Origin: Nocardioides baekrokdamisoli
Lineage (GTDB): Bacteria > Actinomycetota > Actinomycetes > Propionibacteriales > Nocardioidaceae
DNA: 64,000 bases
NCBI RefSeq assembly: GCF_003945325.1
Contig: NZ_AP019307.1
Coordinates: 682,001-746,000, forward strand
Reading direction: 5' to 3'
Part shown: one piece after another, positions 37,206 through 45,852 of the stretch
Numbering within the stretch: position 1 is the first letter of the stretch
How the letters are laid out: every line of letters starts with the position of its first letter
The notes under the pieces: generated by a model
Database searches by the model: none
What the model saw: the letters and a program-made list of their open reading frames with translations, nothing else
What the model was told of the DNA's origin: nothing
Translations under genes and position numbers: made by a program

Positions 37206-38375
37206 CTAACGAGTGACGCCTTCGAGCTTCGCTTGGGCCGCCACGGCAGCGGCCACAGCGGGGCCGACGCGGGGGTCGAACGGTGCCGGGATGATGTATT
37301 CCTCGGCCAGATCGTCACCGACGAGCTCGGCCAGCGCGTTCGCGGCAGCGAGCTTCATGCCCTCGGTGATCTTGCGGGCCTTCGCGTCGAACGCACCCCG
37401 GAAGACGCCCGGGAACGCGAGCACGTTGTTGATCTGGTTCGGGAAGTCCGAACGACCGGTCGCCACGACACGGGCGTACTTGTGGGCCACGTCCGGGTGG
37501 ATCTCCGGGTTCGGGTTCGCCATCGCGAAGATGATGGCGTCCTCCGCCATGGTGGCCACGAACTCGTCCGGGACGGTGCCGCCGGAGAGCCCGATGAAGA
37601 CGTCGGCGCCGTCGAGTGCCTCGCCATAGCCACCGGTGCGACCGCTGATGTCAGCCGTGATGGCTGCCAGGTCGGCCTTCGACTCGGTGAGGTGCTCACG
37701 GCCGGAGTGGACGATGCCAGCGCGGTCGAGCACGACGATGTCGGTGATGCCTGCGTTGAGCAGGATCTTGGTGACCGCCACACCGGCAGCACCCGCACCC
37801 GAGATCACCACGCGGGTGTCCTCCGGGTTGCGGCCGGTGAGTTTGAGGGCGTTCTTGAGCGCCGCCAGCGTCACGATCGCGGTGCCGTGCTGGTCGTCGT
37901 GGAAGACCGGAATGTCGAGCGCCTCACGCAGGCGGTCCTCGATCTCGAAACAGCGCGGGGCCGAGATGTCCTCGAGGTTGATGCCACCGAAGCTCGGCGC
38001 CATCCGGATCACGGTCTCGATGATCTCGTCGGTGTCGGTGGTGTCGAGGCAGATCGGAATGCCGTCGACGTTGCCGAACGCCTTGAACAGGATCGCCTTG
38101 CCCTCCATCACCGGCATCGCCGCAGCGGGGCCGATGTCACCCAGTCCGAGCACCGCGGTTCCGTCCGTGACGACCGCGACCGTGTTCGGCACCCAGGTGT
38201 AGTGCTGGGTCAGCGAGGGGTCCTGAGCGATCGCAGTGCAGACCCGGGCAACGCCAGGGGTGTACGCCATGGACAGGTCATCCCGGTTGGCGACCGGGGC
38301 CGTCGGGACGATCGCCATCTTGCCGCCGAGGTGCAGGTCGAAGACCGGATCGCCGGCGAACGGGATGTCAGACAT
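37206..38375 (-). CDS. NAD(P)-dependent malic enzyme
   Basis: 389 aa from ATG 38375 (MSDIPFAGDPVFDLHLGGKM), with CTGGAG upstream. It decarboxylates malate to pyruvate. Seen are YTPGVARVC (the N-terminal malic domain), the metal-binding EDISAPRCFEIE, FHDDQHGTAIV and the NAD loop VVISGAGAAGVAVTKIL. The short length (no phosphotransacetylase domain) fits the bacterial small malic enzymes. It stands as a single gene. Confidence 0.93.
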   Translation of the reverse strand: MSDIPFAGDPVFDLHLGGKMAIVPTAPVANRDDLSMAYTPGVARVCTAIAQDPSLTQHYTWVPNTVAVVTDGTAVLGLGDIGPAAAMPVMEGKAILFKAFGNVDGIPICLDTTDTDEIIETVIRMAPSFGGINLEDISAPRCFEIEDRLREALDIPVFHDDQHGTAIVTLAALKNALKLTGRNPEDTRVVISGAGAAGVAVTKILLNAGITDIVVLDRAGIVHSGREHLTESKADLAAITADISGRTGGYGEALDGADVFIGLSGGTVPDEFVATMAEDAIIFAMANPNPEIHPDVAHKYARVVATGRSDFPNQINNVLAFPGVFRGAFDAKARKITEGMKLAAANALAELVGDDLAEEYIIPAPFDPRVGPAVAAAVAAQAKLEGVTR

Positions 38376-38524
38376 GGGAACTCCAGGGGACGTACGCGGA
38401 AGACATGAGGGCGATCGGCGGCGAAGGTGGCGCCTGCCAGACCGTGGAGGAGGGGTGGTAACCCCGTCGCTGAGTGTCTCACGCGCTCCGCAAGCCGAAC
38501 CAATCTGCCAGTCCTCGGGACTCC

Positions 38525-38866
38525 TCAGCCCGCCGTGAACAAGCGCGGCCTGGGCCACACCCGAGCACGTACGACAGCCCGAATGCGCTCGTCCTCGAGC
38601 GGGCCGCGGTGCCGCGAGTCGACTCCGTGGTCCGCATTGTCCGAGGACAACCACCAGCCGGTCTCACGCTTCGCAGTGATGCGCTTCACAGCGCGTACGC
38701 CGTCGGGGAACGCCGCAACGACCAGATTGCCGACGCGCGGGCGCCCTCGGTACGCGATCAGCAGCCGGTCGCCTGCCCGCAGAGTCGGCTCCATCGAGCG
38801 CCCGTGAACGATCGCAAACCCGAATCGTGCGTCCCGACGGGGGACGCCCGAATAGGTCTGAGACAT
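38525..38866 (-). CDS. sodX: Nickel-type superoxide dismutase maturation protease
   Basis: 113 aa from ATG 38866. A small S26-type signal-peptidase-like domain: VHGRSMEPTLRAGDRLLI contains the catalytic Ser, and GVRAVKRI the catalytic Lys. It has no clear membrane anchor. It is divergent from sodN, with 43 bp between the starts, the usual partner gene for removing the SodN leader. An upstream GTG would add five residues. Gene symbol given by context and motif. Confidence 0.85.
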   Translation of the reverse strand: MSQTYSGVPRRDARFGFAIVHGRSMEPTLRAGDRLLIAYRGRPRVGNLVVAAFPDGVRAVKRITAKRETGWWLSSDNADHGVDSRHRGPLEDERIRAVVRARVWPRPRLFTAG

Positions 38867-38909
38867 GCGGAGTAGTGTCACACAGACAGACCCGATCGAG
38901 AGGACCCTG

Positions 38910-39311
38910 ATGTTCGCCCGACTCTTCGCCCCGACCGTTGCCGTTTCGGCTCACTGCGACCTTCCCTGCGGCGTGTACGACCCCGCCCAGGCCCGCATTG
39001 AGGCCGAGTCGGTGAAGGCCGTCATCGCCAAGGCACTCGACAGCCAGGACCCGGACTTCCGGACCCGCGCCATCGTGATCAAGGAGCAGCGCTCCAACCT
39101 GGTGAAGGAGCACCTGTGGGTGCTCTGGACGGACTACTTCAAGCCGCCGCACTTCGAGAAGTACCCGCAGCTGCACACCCTCTTCAACGAGGCCACGAAG
39201 CTCGCCGGTGCAGCCGGCACCAAGGGCACGCTGGACGCCGACATCGCCGACCAGCTCCTCGCCAAGATCGACGAGATCGCCAAGATCTTCTGGGAGACGA
39301 AGGCTGCGTAA
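38910..39311 (+). CDS. sodN: Nickel superoxide dismutase
   Basis: 133 aa from ATG 38910. After a 14-residue leader (MFARLFAPTVAVSA) comes the nickel hook HCDLPCGVYDP, in which His15, Cys16 and Cys20 would bind Ni once the leader is cut off, exposing the histidine amine. The rest is the four-helix SodN fold (KEHLWVLWTDYFKPPHF). It dismutates superoxide in the cytosol as a hexamer. It forms a divergent pair with sodX. A Nur-type nickel-responsive control is usual in actinobacteria, but no box could be identified here. Confidence 0.96.
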   Translation: MFARLFAPTVAVSAHCDLPCGVYDPAQARIEAESVKAVIAKALDSQDPDFRTRAIVIKEQRSNLVKEHLWVLWTDYFKPPHFEKYPQLHTLFNEATKLAGAAGTKGTLDADIADQLLAKIDEIAKIFWETKAA

Positions 39312-39330
39312 GTCTTGCTTCCCCTCGTCG

Positions 39331-39358
39331 GGCCCGCCACGCATCTGCGTGGCGGGCC
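39331..39358 (+). terminator. Terminator hairpin after sodN
   Basis: GGCCCGCCACGCA followed by TC and TGCGTGGCGGGCC, a perfect 13-bp stem 19 bp after the sodN stop. No T run follows. Confidence 0.85.
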
Positions 39359-39456
39359 TGACGCGTTTCATCCACAGGTCGGGTCGGCGTTCTTGTTGTG
39401 CACAGGCGTCCCGCGGCGTCCCGGGTTCCGTCGGCGTCCAGACGTTCGATGGCTGC

Positions 39457-40128
39457 ATGGACACCGACGAACTCATTCGCAGCCACCTCCCCTTGGTCGA
39501 CTCAATCGCCCGTCGATACATCGGGCGCGGAGAGCCCCTGGAGGATCTCCGACAGGCCGGAGCGCTCGGACTGGTCCTGGCCGCCCGTCGGTGGGAGCCC
39601 GGCCGCGAGATCACATTCGGCGCGTACGCGACTCCCGTGGTGACCGGCGAGATCAGACGACATCTGCGAGATCACGGCCGACTCGTACGGCTCCCCCGCC
39701 GGGTCTGGGAATCCGCAGGGCGTTGCCGAGGAGCAGTACGCGAACTCACGGCGAGACTGGGCCGCCCTCCGACCACCGACGAGATCGCCGCCCACGTGGG
39801 GATCGACACCGCCGCCGTCATCGAGGCCCTGAACGCGAGCGCATGGCCCGCTCGGCTCGAGGAGATCGCCGAGACATCGCAGCCGGTTCCGCCTCCGGAT
39901 CGATCGCTTCAGGCACTGGGCTCACTACGCCCGGGGCAGCGGCGGCTGCTCGAACTGGTGGTGATTGACCGGCAGAGTCAGCGGCAGATCGCGGCGCTGT
40001 ACGGCATCAGCCAGGCGCAGGTCTCACGAGCACTGTCGGCCACGGTGAGCGACATCCGGCGGCTCACTGCCGATCAGGGGCTTCCGGATCACGAGTCGCC
40101 GGACAACGCCCGTGTGCTCGCCGGGTGA
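39457..40128 (+). CDS. Sigma-70 family RNA polymerase sigma factor
   Basis: 223 aa from ATG 39457 (MDTDELIRSHLPLVDSIARR). Region 2 (LEDLRQAGALGLVLAARRWEP), a region 3 helix pair (RLGRPPTTDEIAAHVGID) and a region 4 HTH (SQRQIAALYGISQAQVSRAL) give the three-domain plan of SigB/SigF-type stress sigma factors rather than ECF factors. No anti-sigma factor adjoins it. Its end overlaps the convergent gene 40089-40445 by 40 bp, which may link their expression. Confidence 0.85.
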   Translation: MDTDELIRSHLPLVDSIARRYIGRGEPLEDLRQAGALGLVLAARRWEPGREITFGAYATPVVTGEIRRHLRDHGRLVRLPRRVWESAGRCRGAVRELTARLGRPPTTDEIAAHVGIDTAAVIEALNASAWPARLEEIAETSQPVPPPDRSLQALGSLRPGQRRLLELVVIDRQSQRQIAALYGISQAQVSRALSATVSDIRRLTADQGLPDHESPDNARVLAG

Positions 40129-40445
40129 AGGACGCACACGAGCACGGCGAGTCCGAGGACTACCCCGATCGACGCGATCACAGCGTCGTCGCGCACGTCC
40201 CAGGCCATCCCAAGGATGACCAGCTGTGCGAGCACCACCGGAGCCCGTCCCCAACTCCTGCGCTCCCACAGGCCGACGGCGGCGAGAGCCAGGCCGACGG
40301 CCGACACGAGATAGACCACACCCAGCCCGACGGCGACTCCGACGTTCGACGGATCGATCACGCCCCGCACCGCCACGACGAGCAGGAGCAGGGCTTCGAG
40401 GGCGACGAGAGCGGCGGCAAGTCGCAACGAAAGGGGTGAAATCAC
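40089..40445 (-). CDS. Hypothetical four-helix membrane protein
   Basis: 118 aa from GTG 40445, with GGAG five bases upstream. It consists almost wholly of four hydrophobic helices (LAAALVALEALLLLVVAVRG; VGVAVGLGVVYLVSAVGLAL; PVVLAQLVILGMAWDV; ASIGVVLGLAVLVCVL). Similar small membrane proteins are common in actinobacteria with no known function. The 3' end overlaps the convergent sigma-factor gene by 40 bp. The region between this gene and whiB (40446-40622) holds the whiB leader and no other gene. Confidence 0.7.
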   Translation of the reverse strand: MISPLSLRLAAALVALEALLLLVVAVRGVIDPSNVGVAVGLGVVYLVSAVGLALAAVGLWERRSWGRAPVVLAQLVILGMAWDVRDDAVIASIGVVLGLAVLVCVLHPASTRALSGDS

Positions 40446-40622
40446 GGAAACTCCACGTGGACTAGACCGGAACGTGAGGAAACACACCCTGTTAAGCCCT
40501 TGTGCGCGCGCAACATACTTGAAACGCTACACACCCGCGTGCATAGCGTTGATTCGTCACGCCCTCAGCGCGGGAGAGCCCTGTGGCTCGAACCCAGAAC
40601 TAGGAAAGAGGCAACCTCACCG

Positions 40623-40877
40623 ATGGATTGGCGTGACCGCTCGGCCTGCCTCGACGAAGACCCGGAACTGTTTTTCCCGATCGGGAACACCGGACCGGCG
40701 ATTCTCCAGATCGAGGAAGCAAAGCAGGTGTGCCGGCGCTGCGACGTACGCGAGCAGTGCCTGCAGTGGGCGATCGACGCCGGCCAGGACCACGGTGTCT
40801 GGGGTGGCCTCAGCGAGGACGAGCGTCGCGCGCTGAAGCGTCGTAACGCGCGCTCGCGCCTGCGTACCCCGGTCTGA
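40623..40877 (+). CDS. whiB1: WhiB family transcriptional regulator, WhiB1-like
   Basis: 84 aa, the length of mycobacterial WhiB1. The four iron-sulphur cysteines are Cys9, Cys37, Cys40 and Cys46 (C-x2-C-x5-C pattern), followed by the GVWGG turn (58-62) and a basic C-terminus KRRNARSRLRT. WhiB1 binds the primary sigma factor and senses NO through its 4Fe-4S cluster. The convergent PdtaS-like kinase gene next door repeats the order in M. tuberculosis (Rv3219-Rv3220c), which supports the assignment. A leader of over 100 bases (from about 40490) may carry the promoter. Confidence 0.93.
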   Translation: MDWRDRSACLDEDPELFFPIGNTGPAILQIEEAKQVCRRCDVREQCLQWAIDAGQDHGVWGGLSEDERRALKRRNARSRLRTPV

Positions 40878-40884
40878 TCCCGAC

Positions 40885-42366
40885 CTAGTCACGCCCTCGC
40901 GGCGCGATCGGGATCACGATCCGCGCCTCGGCGCCTCCGGATCGGCCGTTGCCGAGTTCGAGCGATCCTCCGAGTTCTGACTCCACCAGCGTCTGGACGA
41001 TGGACAGCCCGAGGCTGTCCGTCGACGTCGGATCGAAGCCTTCAGGGAATCCGACCCCGTCGTCGGCGATCCGGACTGCCATCGCCTCGCCCTGGCGAGA
41101 CACATCCACGATGATGGCGCCGTCCGCTCCCCCGGGATAGCCATGCTCGACCGCGTTCTGCAGCAGCTCGGTCAGCACCATCGCCAGCGCCGTGGCCACC
41201 TCGGACGGCACCTCACCGAATGAACCAGTCCGCTGGATGGCGACCTTGGACCGGACCGCACCGACGTCGTTGACCATGCTCGAGAGTCGGTCGGCGATCT
41301 CGTCGAAGCCGACATTCGCCTCGACCGGCTGGCGGCTGAGGATCTCGTGCACCACGGCGATGGACCCGACGCGGCGTACCGCCTCGTCGAGGGCCTCCTT
41401 GGCGGCTCCGTTCTGGATCCGCCGTGCCTGCAGTCGCAGCAGCGCCGCCACCGTCTGGAGGTTGTTCTTCACCCGATGGTGGACCTCGCGGATGGTCGCG
41501 TCCTTGGTGACGAGTTCGCGATCACGGCGCCGGACCTCGGTCACGTCACGGAGCAGGATGAGGGCACCGGTGCGCTCGGCTCCCGGCTGGAGCGGAATGG
41601 TGCGGAGCACGACGGTCACCAGATCGGTACCGATCTCGGTGTCACCATCCAGCCGACCGGTGATGAGACCTGACAACGACTCCTCGCCCGAGCGGAGCCG
41701 CGGAGGTACGACGGCACGCACGACATCGGGAAGGCGCAGGCCTGCCAGGTCACCAGCGAGACCGAGCCTGCGGAATGCCGACAGGGCGTTGGGCGATGCG
41801 TACGTCACGACCGCCTGGGCGTCGAGGCGCAGCATCCCGTCGCCGACGCGTACCGACTCCGTGTGGTGGCTGAGCTCGGCTGTGCCGGGGAAGTGCCCGA
41901 GCGAGATCATCTGCACGAGTTCGGCAGCGATGTCGAGGTAGGTCAATTCCAGCCGCGACGGCGTACGAACGCCGTGCAGGTTCGTTGACCTGGCGATGAC
42001 CGCGATCACGCGCCCGCCGTGCCGTACCGGAATCGCCTCGACCCGCACTGGCACGTCGTCGCGCCACTCCGGATCCCCCTCACGGATGACTGTGCCCGTC
42101 GCCAGGGCTTCGTCGAGCACCGGCCGACGCTGGCTGGGTACGAAGGTCCCGATCACGTCATCCACGTACGCCGTCGGCCCGGTGGTCGGGCGCATCTGAC
42201 CACCGGCCCAGAAACCCTTGCGGTCCCGGTCGGGCAGCCAGAGCACGAGGTCGGCGAACGACAGGTCCGCAACGATCTGCCAGTCAGCGGTCAGCAGTTT
42301 GAGCCAGGCGACGTCGTCCACCGACAGATCGGTGTGGCTGCGCGCGAGCTCGCTGAGGGATGGCAC
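40885..42366 (-). CDS. pdtaS: PdtaS-like sensor histidine kinase
   Basis: 493 aa. An N-terminal GAF domain (to about 140), a PAS-type domain (about 150-265), a HisKA_2 phosphoacceptor box (EVHHRVKNNLQTVAALLRLQ, near residue 295) and an HATPase_c domain (VLTELLQNAVEHGYPG, then RIADDGVGFPEGF). There are no membrane helices, as in PdtaS, a soluble kinase that phosphorylates the ANTAR RNA-binding regulator PdtaR. PdtaR is not in this window. The assignment rests on domain order and on whiB1 being the neighbour. Confidence 0.88.
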   Translation of the reverse strand: MPSLSELARSHTDLSVDDVAWLKLLTADWQIVADLSFADLVLWLPDRDRKGFWAGGQMRPTTGPTAYVDDVIGTFVPSQRRPVLDEALATGTVIREGDPEWRDDVPVRVEAIPVRHGGRVIAVIARSTNLHGVRTPSRLELTYLDIAAELVQMISLGHFPGTAELSHHTESVRVGDGMLRLDAQAVVTYASPNALSAFRRLGLAGDLAGLRLPDVVRAVVPPRLRSGEESLSGLITGRLDGDTEIGTDLVTVVLRTIPLQPGAERTGALILLRDVTEVRRRDRELVTKDATIREVHHRVKNNLQTVAALLRLQARRIQNGAAKEALDEAVRRVGSIAVVHEILSRQPVEANVGFDEIADRLSSMVNDVGAVRSKVAIQRTGSFGEVPSEVATALAMVLTELLQNAVEHGYPGGADGAIIVDVSRQGEAMAVRIADDGVGFPEGFDPTSTDSLGLSIVQTLVESELGGSLELGNGRSGGAEARIVIPIAPRGRD

Positions 42367-42394
42367 CCCCGAATGCTAGTGCTCGGGAAAAGCA

Positions 42395-42420
42395 AGAAGC
42401 CCTGCGTGAGCAGGGCTTCT
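42395..42420 (-). terminator. Terminator hairpin between bL37 and pdtaS
   Basis: AGAAGCCCTGC and GCAGGGCTTCT around GTGA form a perfect 11-bp stem. On the minus strand it lies downstream of the sigH-rshA-bL37 genes and before pdtaS. The rest of 42421-42527 shows no gene. Confidence 0.8.
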
Positions 42421-42527
42421 AGGGACCTGAGTGCGAATGACGCGTGCGTGTCCGAGGAGTCCGCGCGCAAGCGGGCCTAACGGCCCGCGAGCACGGAACG
42501 ACGAAGGAAACGCTCCGTCAGTCGTAC

Positions 42528-42602
42528 TCAGGCGTTGGGGCGCTTACCGTGGTTAGCACCCTTCTTCTTGCGCGCGCGGCGCTTGCGGCCGGTCTTGCCC
42601 AT
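42528..42602 (-). CDS. 50S ribosomal protein bL37
   Basis: 24 aa: MGKTGRKRRARKKKGANHGK then RPNA. This tiny, strongly basic sequence matches the actinobacterial ribosomal protein bL37 found in mycobacterial 50S structures. An AGGAGG-like site lies upstream (AGGAGGACCCG). It sits between rshA and pdtaS, as in mycobacteria. Easily missed because of its size. Confidence 0.9.
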   Translation of the reverse strand: MGKTGRKRRARKKKGANHGKRPNA

Positions 42603-42668
42603 CGGGTCCTCCTGGGTGCCAATCTCCGCAGGAACTGCCGCGGATACCCGCCAGTCTCCCAAACAGGA

Positions 42669-42941
42669 TCAGGAATCCGAAATCTGGACCCGCATCTCCT
42701 GCAGTTTGAGCATGACCTTCGAGCGCAGCTCGCCGGGAGCCACCTCACTGCACGAACGCGCGACGACGCGCTTGACCGTCACCTGGATGTCGTAGGACGC
42801 CAGGCACGGGCTGCAGGAATCGAGGTGTTCACGGACCGCTGCGCAGTCACCTCCGGGCAGCTCGTTGTCGATCAGCGCGACGATCCGCTCGAGGTAGTCG
42901 ACGCATTCTGCCGGGGTCGGCTCAGTGGAATCAGTGCTCAT
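42669..42941 (-). CDS. rshA: Zinc-binding anti-sigma factor, RshA/RsrA-like
   Basis: 90 aa from ATG 42941. Cys13, His39, Cys43 and Cys46 give the ZAS motif H-x3-C-x2-C (HLDSCSPC) of redox-switch anti-sigma factors. In RsrA/RshA these cysteines hold zinc and form a disulphide on oxidation, releasing the sigma factor. The gene overlaps the end of sigH by 11 bp, so both are made together. The C-terminus ([16 protein letters not shown]) is helical. Confidence 0.9.
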   Translation of the reverse strand: MSTDSTEPTPAECVDYLERIVALIDNELPGGDCAAVREHLDSCSPCLASYDIQVTVKRVVARSCSEVAPGELRSKVMLKLQEMRVQISDS

Positions 42942-43596
42942 GGCGGTCCTCGTCCAGGTCGTACAGATCATTGCTGCGGACGTAGTCCGTCAAGAGGTCA
43001 CGCAACTGTCGGCGCCCTCGGTGCAGGCGCGACATCACGGTCCCGATCGGAGTGCCCATGATCTCGGCGATCTCCTTGTACGGGAAGCCCTCCACATCAG
43101 CCAGGTAGACGGCGAGGCGGAACTCCTCGGGGAGCTTCTGCAGCGCTTCCTTGACCTCGGAGTCGGGCAGGTGCTCCAGAGCCTGGACCTCGGCGGACTT
43201 CAACCCGCTTGAGGTGTGCGACTCCGCACGGGCGATCTGCCAGTCCTCGACATCCTCGGCCATCGACTGCTGCGGCTGACGCTGCTTCTTGCGATACGAG
43301 TTGATGAAGGTGTTGGTCAGGATCCTGTAGAGCCACGCCTTGAGGTTCGTCCCCGGCTTGAACTGGTGGAAGCTCGCGTACGCCTTGGCGAACGTCTCCT
43401 GGACCAGGTCCTCGGCGTCCGCCGGGTTGCGGGTCATCCGCATGGCAGCCGCGTACAGCTGGTCGAGGAAGGGCAGCGCCTCGGCCTCAAAACGGGCCGA
43501 CGCGTCCTCACCAGAGGTGAGGGCATCGAGTGTGTCGAACTCAGTCATCGAAGCCCAGCCTACGGTGCCGGTGGGCCGTTCCATGACTGCGAGCAT
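42931..43596 (-). CDS. sigH: ECF sigma factor SigH/SigR-like
   Basis: 221 aa as drawn. Region 2 ([20 protein letters not shown], then [20 protein letters not shown]) and region 4 ([23 protein letters not shown]) match SigH/SigR, which directs the thiol-oxidative and heat stress regulon. It is coupled to the anti-sigma gene by an 11-bp overlap. Three in-frame ATGs (43596, 43584, 43548) lack good ribosome sites. Mycobacterial SigH aligns from about the third, while Streptomyces SigR is known to have a long and a short form, so more than one start may be used. No clear SigH-type GGAA/GTT promoter was found upstream. Confidence 0.93.
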   Translation of the reverse strand: MLAVMERPTGTVGWASMTEFDTLDALTSGEDASARFEAEALPFLDQLYAAAMRMTRNPADAEDLVQETFAKAYASFHQFKPGTNLKAWLYRILTNTFINSYRKKQRQPQQSMAEDVEDWQIARAESHTSSGLKSAEVQALEHLPDSEVKEALQKLPEEFRLAVYLADVEGFPYKEIAEIMGTPIGTVMSRLHRGRRQLRDLLTDYVRSNDLYDLDEDRHEH

Positions 43597-43624
43597 GCAG
43601 GGTCAACGCCAGCCAGCCGCGCAG

Positions 43625-44269
43625 TCATTCCCGACCGCTGCCCACGATCTCGCGTACGAGCCACTCCAGAGTCGCCTCCACGATGAGATCGAGGGCCTCG
43701 GTCTGGGTGATCGGCGCGCGCGCCGCGACCTTGAAACCGTGGTCCGCGAACGGCACCACGGCGATCTCGGTCCGCTCCGGGAAATCGTCCGGACGGCCCA
43801 TCGGATCGTTGGCTCCCTGCACCACGAGGACCGGTACGCCGGCCGCCAACTCGTCCTTCCGGCTCTTCTCCGGCTTGCCCGGAGGGTGGAGCGGGAAGGC
43901 CAGCGCCAGGACGCCCCGGGCGCCCAGCTCACGAGCCGAGCGGCAGGCGGAGCGCGCACCGGCGGAGCGGCCACCCACTATGAGTGGGCCAGAAGTCGAA
44001 GCCGTCGACACCAGCGAGGCAACGGCTGCTTTCAGACCGACGTCGAGGGTCGCCGGCGCCGTGGCCACCTTTCGTCCCGCGACCCGCCACGGCTGTTCGA
44101 ACCGCGCAACGGCGAAACCCTCGCCGGGCAACGACGCGGCCAGTGCCTCCAGGTCCCGGGTGTCGATCCCGTTGCCCGCGCCGTGCGAGAGCAGCAGCGT
44201 GCCGATCGGGTTCTTCGCCTGCGCCACGACCAACCGGCCCGGTCCGTACGGGGTCTCGACGGTGATCAT
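43625..44269 (-). CDS. Alpha/beta hydrolase (dienelactone hydrolase/KANL3-Tex30-like)
   Basis: 214 aa. The nucleophile elbow GGRSAGAR (Ser near residue 102), the early oxyanion segment LLSHGAGNG and a C-terminal VPFADHGF with the likely catalytic His are visible. It resembles the small KANL3/Tex30-type hydrolases; no substrate is known. The start overlaps the stop of the SRAP gene by 4 bp. Confidence 0.82.
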   Translation of the reverse strand: MITVETPYGPGRLVVAQAKNPIGTLLLSHGAGNGIDTRDLEALAASLPGEGFAVARFEQPWRVAGRKVATAPATLDVGLKAAVASLVSTASTSGPLIVGGRSAGARSACRSARELGARGVLALAFPLHPPGKPEKSRKDELAAGVPVLVVQGANDPMGRPDDFPERTEIAVVPFADHGFKVAARAPITQTEALDLIVEATLEWLVREIVGSGRE

Positions 44270-44982
44270 GCGTCTACCTCCAATGGCTGGATCAGCTCAG
44301 GACCGTTGTTGCGGACGCTGTTGACCAGGGTCGAGACCGGGTACGCCGTCAGGCCGATCTCCACCGCAGGATGCAGCAACTCCGCCGCATCGCTGACGGT
44401 CGGGTCGAGCCAGGCCGCCCAGTCGTCCGACTGGACCACCAGCGGCATCCGATCGTGGATCATCCCGATCTCGTCGGCTGCCGCAGTCGTGATCACCGTG
44501 CAGCTCAGCAGCCAACGATCCGGATCGTCCTCGGCCTTCGCCGGATCGGGCCACCATTCGTACAGGCCCGCCATCGGCAGGGTCTCGCCGTCGCGCGGTG
44601 TCAGATAGAACGGCTGCTTCACCGGCTTCCCGGCCTTGGACTCGGCCGTCACGTACCACTCGTAGTAGCCATCGGCCGGAATCAGACAACGACGCGACGC
44701 GTACGCCCTGCGAAAGGCGGGCTTCTCGGCGAGGGTTTCGCTGCGCGCGTTGATCAACCTGGACGCGATGCCGCGGTCTTTCGCCCACGAGGGCACGAGC
44801 CCCCATCGGGCCACGGCCAGCGTGCGTACGGGCTCCTCGCCGCGCGACATCACCACGTAGGTCTCGTCGGTCGGAGCCACGTTGTAACTGGTGGCGATCG
44901 GGAACTCGACGCGCGACTCGATGACGTCGAACTCGTCGATCAAGTCCTCAGGACGTCTGCTCGAGGCGTACCGGCCGCACAC
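44266..44982 (-). CDS. SOS response-associated peptidase (SRAP/HMCES/YedK family)
   Basis: 238 aa starting MCGRYASS. Cys2, exposed by removal of Met1, is the residue that forms a thiazolidine crosslink with abasic sites in single-stranded DNA. The other family marks NARSETL, YYEWY and IHDRMPLV carry the conserved Asn, Glu and His. It shields abasic sites during replication. M. tuberculosis has its SRAP gene (Rv3226c) in the same neighbourhood, just before aroA. Confidence 0.92.
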   Translation of the reverse strand: MCGRYASSRRPEDLIDEFDVIESRVEFPIATSYNVAPTDETYVVMSRGEEPVRTLAVARWGLVPSWAKDRGIASRLINARSETLAEKPAFRRAYASRRCLIPADGYYEWYVTAESKAGKPVKQPFYLTPRDGETLPMAGLYEWWPDPAKAEDDPDRWLLSCTVITTAAADEIGMIHDRMPLVVQSDDWAAWLDPTVSDAAELLHPAVEIGLTAYPVSTLVNSVRNNGPELIQPLEVDA

Positions 44983-45018
44983 GCAGGCAGTCTAGGGACT
45001 GCCCGGGCAGTTGGTCTC

Positions 45019-45723
45019 TCAGTGAGAGGTACGCGCCAGTTCGTCGAGCAGGAAGGCGGCGCTGCCCTCGCTCGTCGGCAGACCCTCGATCCAGACGCGC
45101 TGGGCGTTGTCGCCGACCATGCGCCGCAACAGCGCCACCCGCTCGCCAAGGCCGGCGGAGCGATCGGCCAACACGACGATCCGGCCGTTGCCGACCTGAC
45201 TGATCGTCTCGTCGCGAGCGAACACGGAGCGGGCGTGCTGGCCCAGCAGGGTCATCGTCCGGGCCGAACTCATCGCCATGCCACGGTCGGAACTGTCGAG
45301 GACGACCAGCGCACGGTTGCCCGGCTCGGCGTCGCGATAGACCGCCGCGATCGCCTCCCGAAGGTGAGCCTGGGTGGCGAGCCCTGTGAGCGGATCCACG
45401 CAGGACAGCCCGTGAAGGTAGCCCAGGGTTGCCTCGCTCCAGCCGAGCGACAACGCATGGGTCTCGTCGAACGACGGGTCACGTCGGACGGCGAGTCGGG
45501 TCGTCGTACGCAGGTCGCGAAGGGCCCCGTCGAGGCTCACCCCGAGGGCCGCGAGATCGCGCCCGACGACGTCACACACGTCGATCACGGCAAGGCCCGC
45601 GACGATGGCTTCAGCGATGACGTTGAACATGGGCGGCAACGACTCGACGACAGCGTTCGGCAGCGAGGTGCGGCGCGAGGAAGGGATGAGGCGCAGCCGC
45701 CTGGCGCGCTTGCGGTCCGACAT
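45019..45723 (-). CDS. Degenerate GGDEF-like domain protein
   Basis: 234 aa from ATG 45723, with GGAGGG upstream. After a helical N-terminal half, the segment CVDPLTGLATQAHLREAI matches the entry of diguanylate cyclases (DxLTGLxN). The place of the GGDEF signature reads GNGRIVVLADRS, so the catalytic residues are lost. It is therefore unlikely to make c-di-GMP; a sensor or scaffold role is possible. It lies divergent from the membrane-anchored sigma factor gene (130 bp apart). Confidence 0.6.
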   Translation of the reverse strand: MSDRKRARRLRLIPSSRRTSLPNAVVESLPPMFNVIAEAIVAGLAVIDVCDVVGRDLAALGVSLDGALRDLRTTTRLAVRRDPSFDETHALSLGWSEATLGYLHGLSCVDPLTGLATQAHLREAIAAVYRDAEPGNRALVVLDSSDRGMAMSSARTMTLLGQHARSVFARDETISQVGNGRIVVLADRSAGLGERVALLRRMVGDNAQRVWIEGLPTSEGSAAFLLDELARTSH

Positions 45724-45852
45724 TTCACCCTCCCTCAGTCCAACGACACGGGTGCCCTCCACGAAGCACCGTGCGACGATGAGACGAGACAACATCACAG
45801 ACATGACGCCGAATCCCGCGTCATCTTTTCGACATTGGAACGTTGGTACAAC

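Noticed and set aside
44371..45852. Long open frame upstream of the sigma-fusion gene, extending it by almost 500 residues
   Set aside because: It runs antisense through the SRAP and GGDEF-like genes and has low-complexity composition; the family-like sequence begins near 45853.
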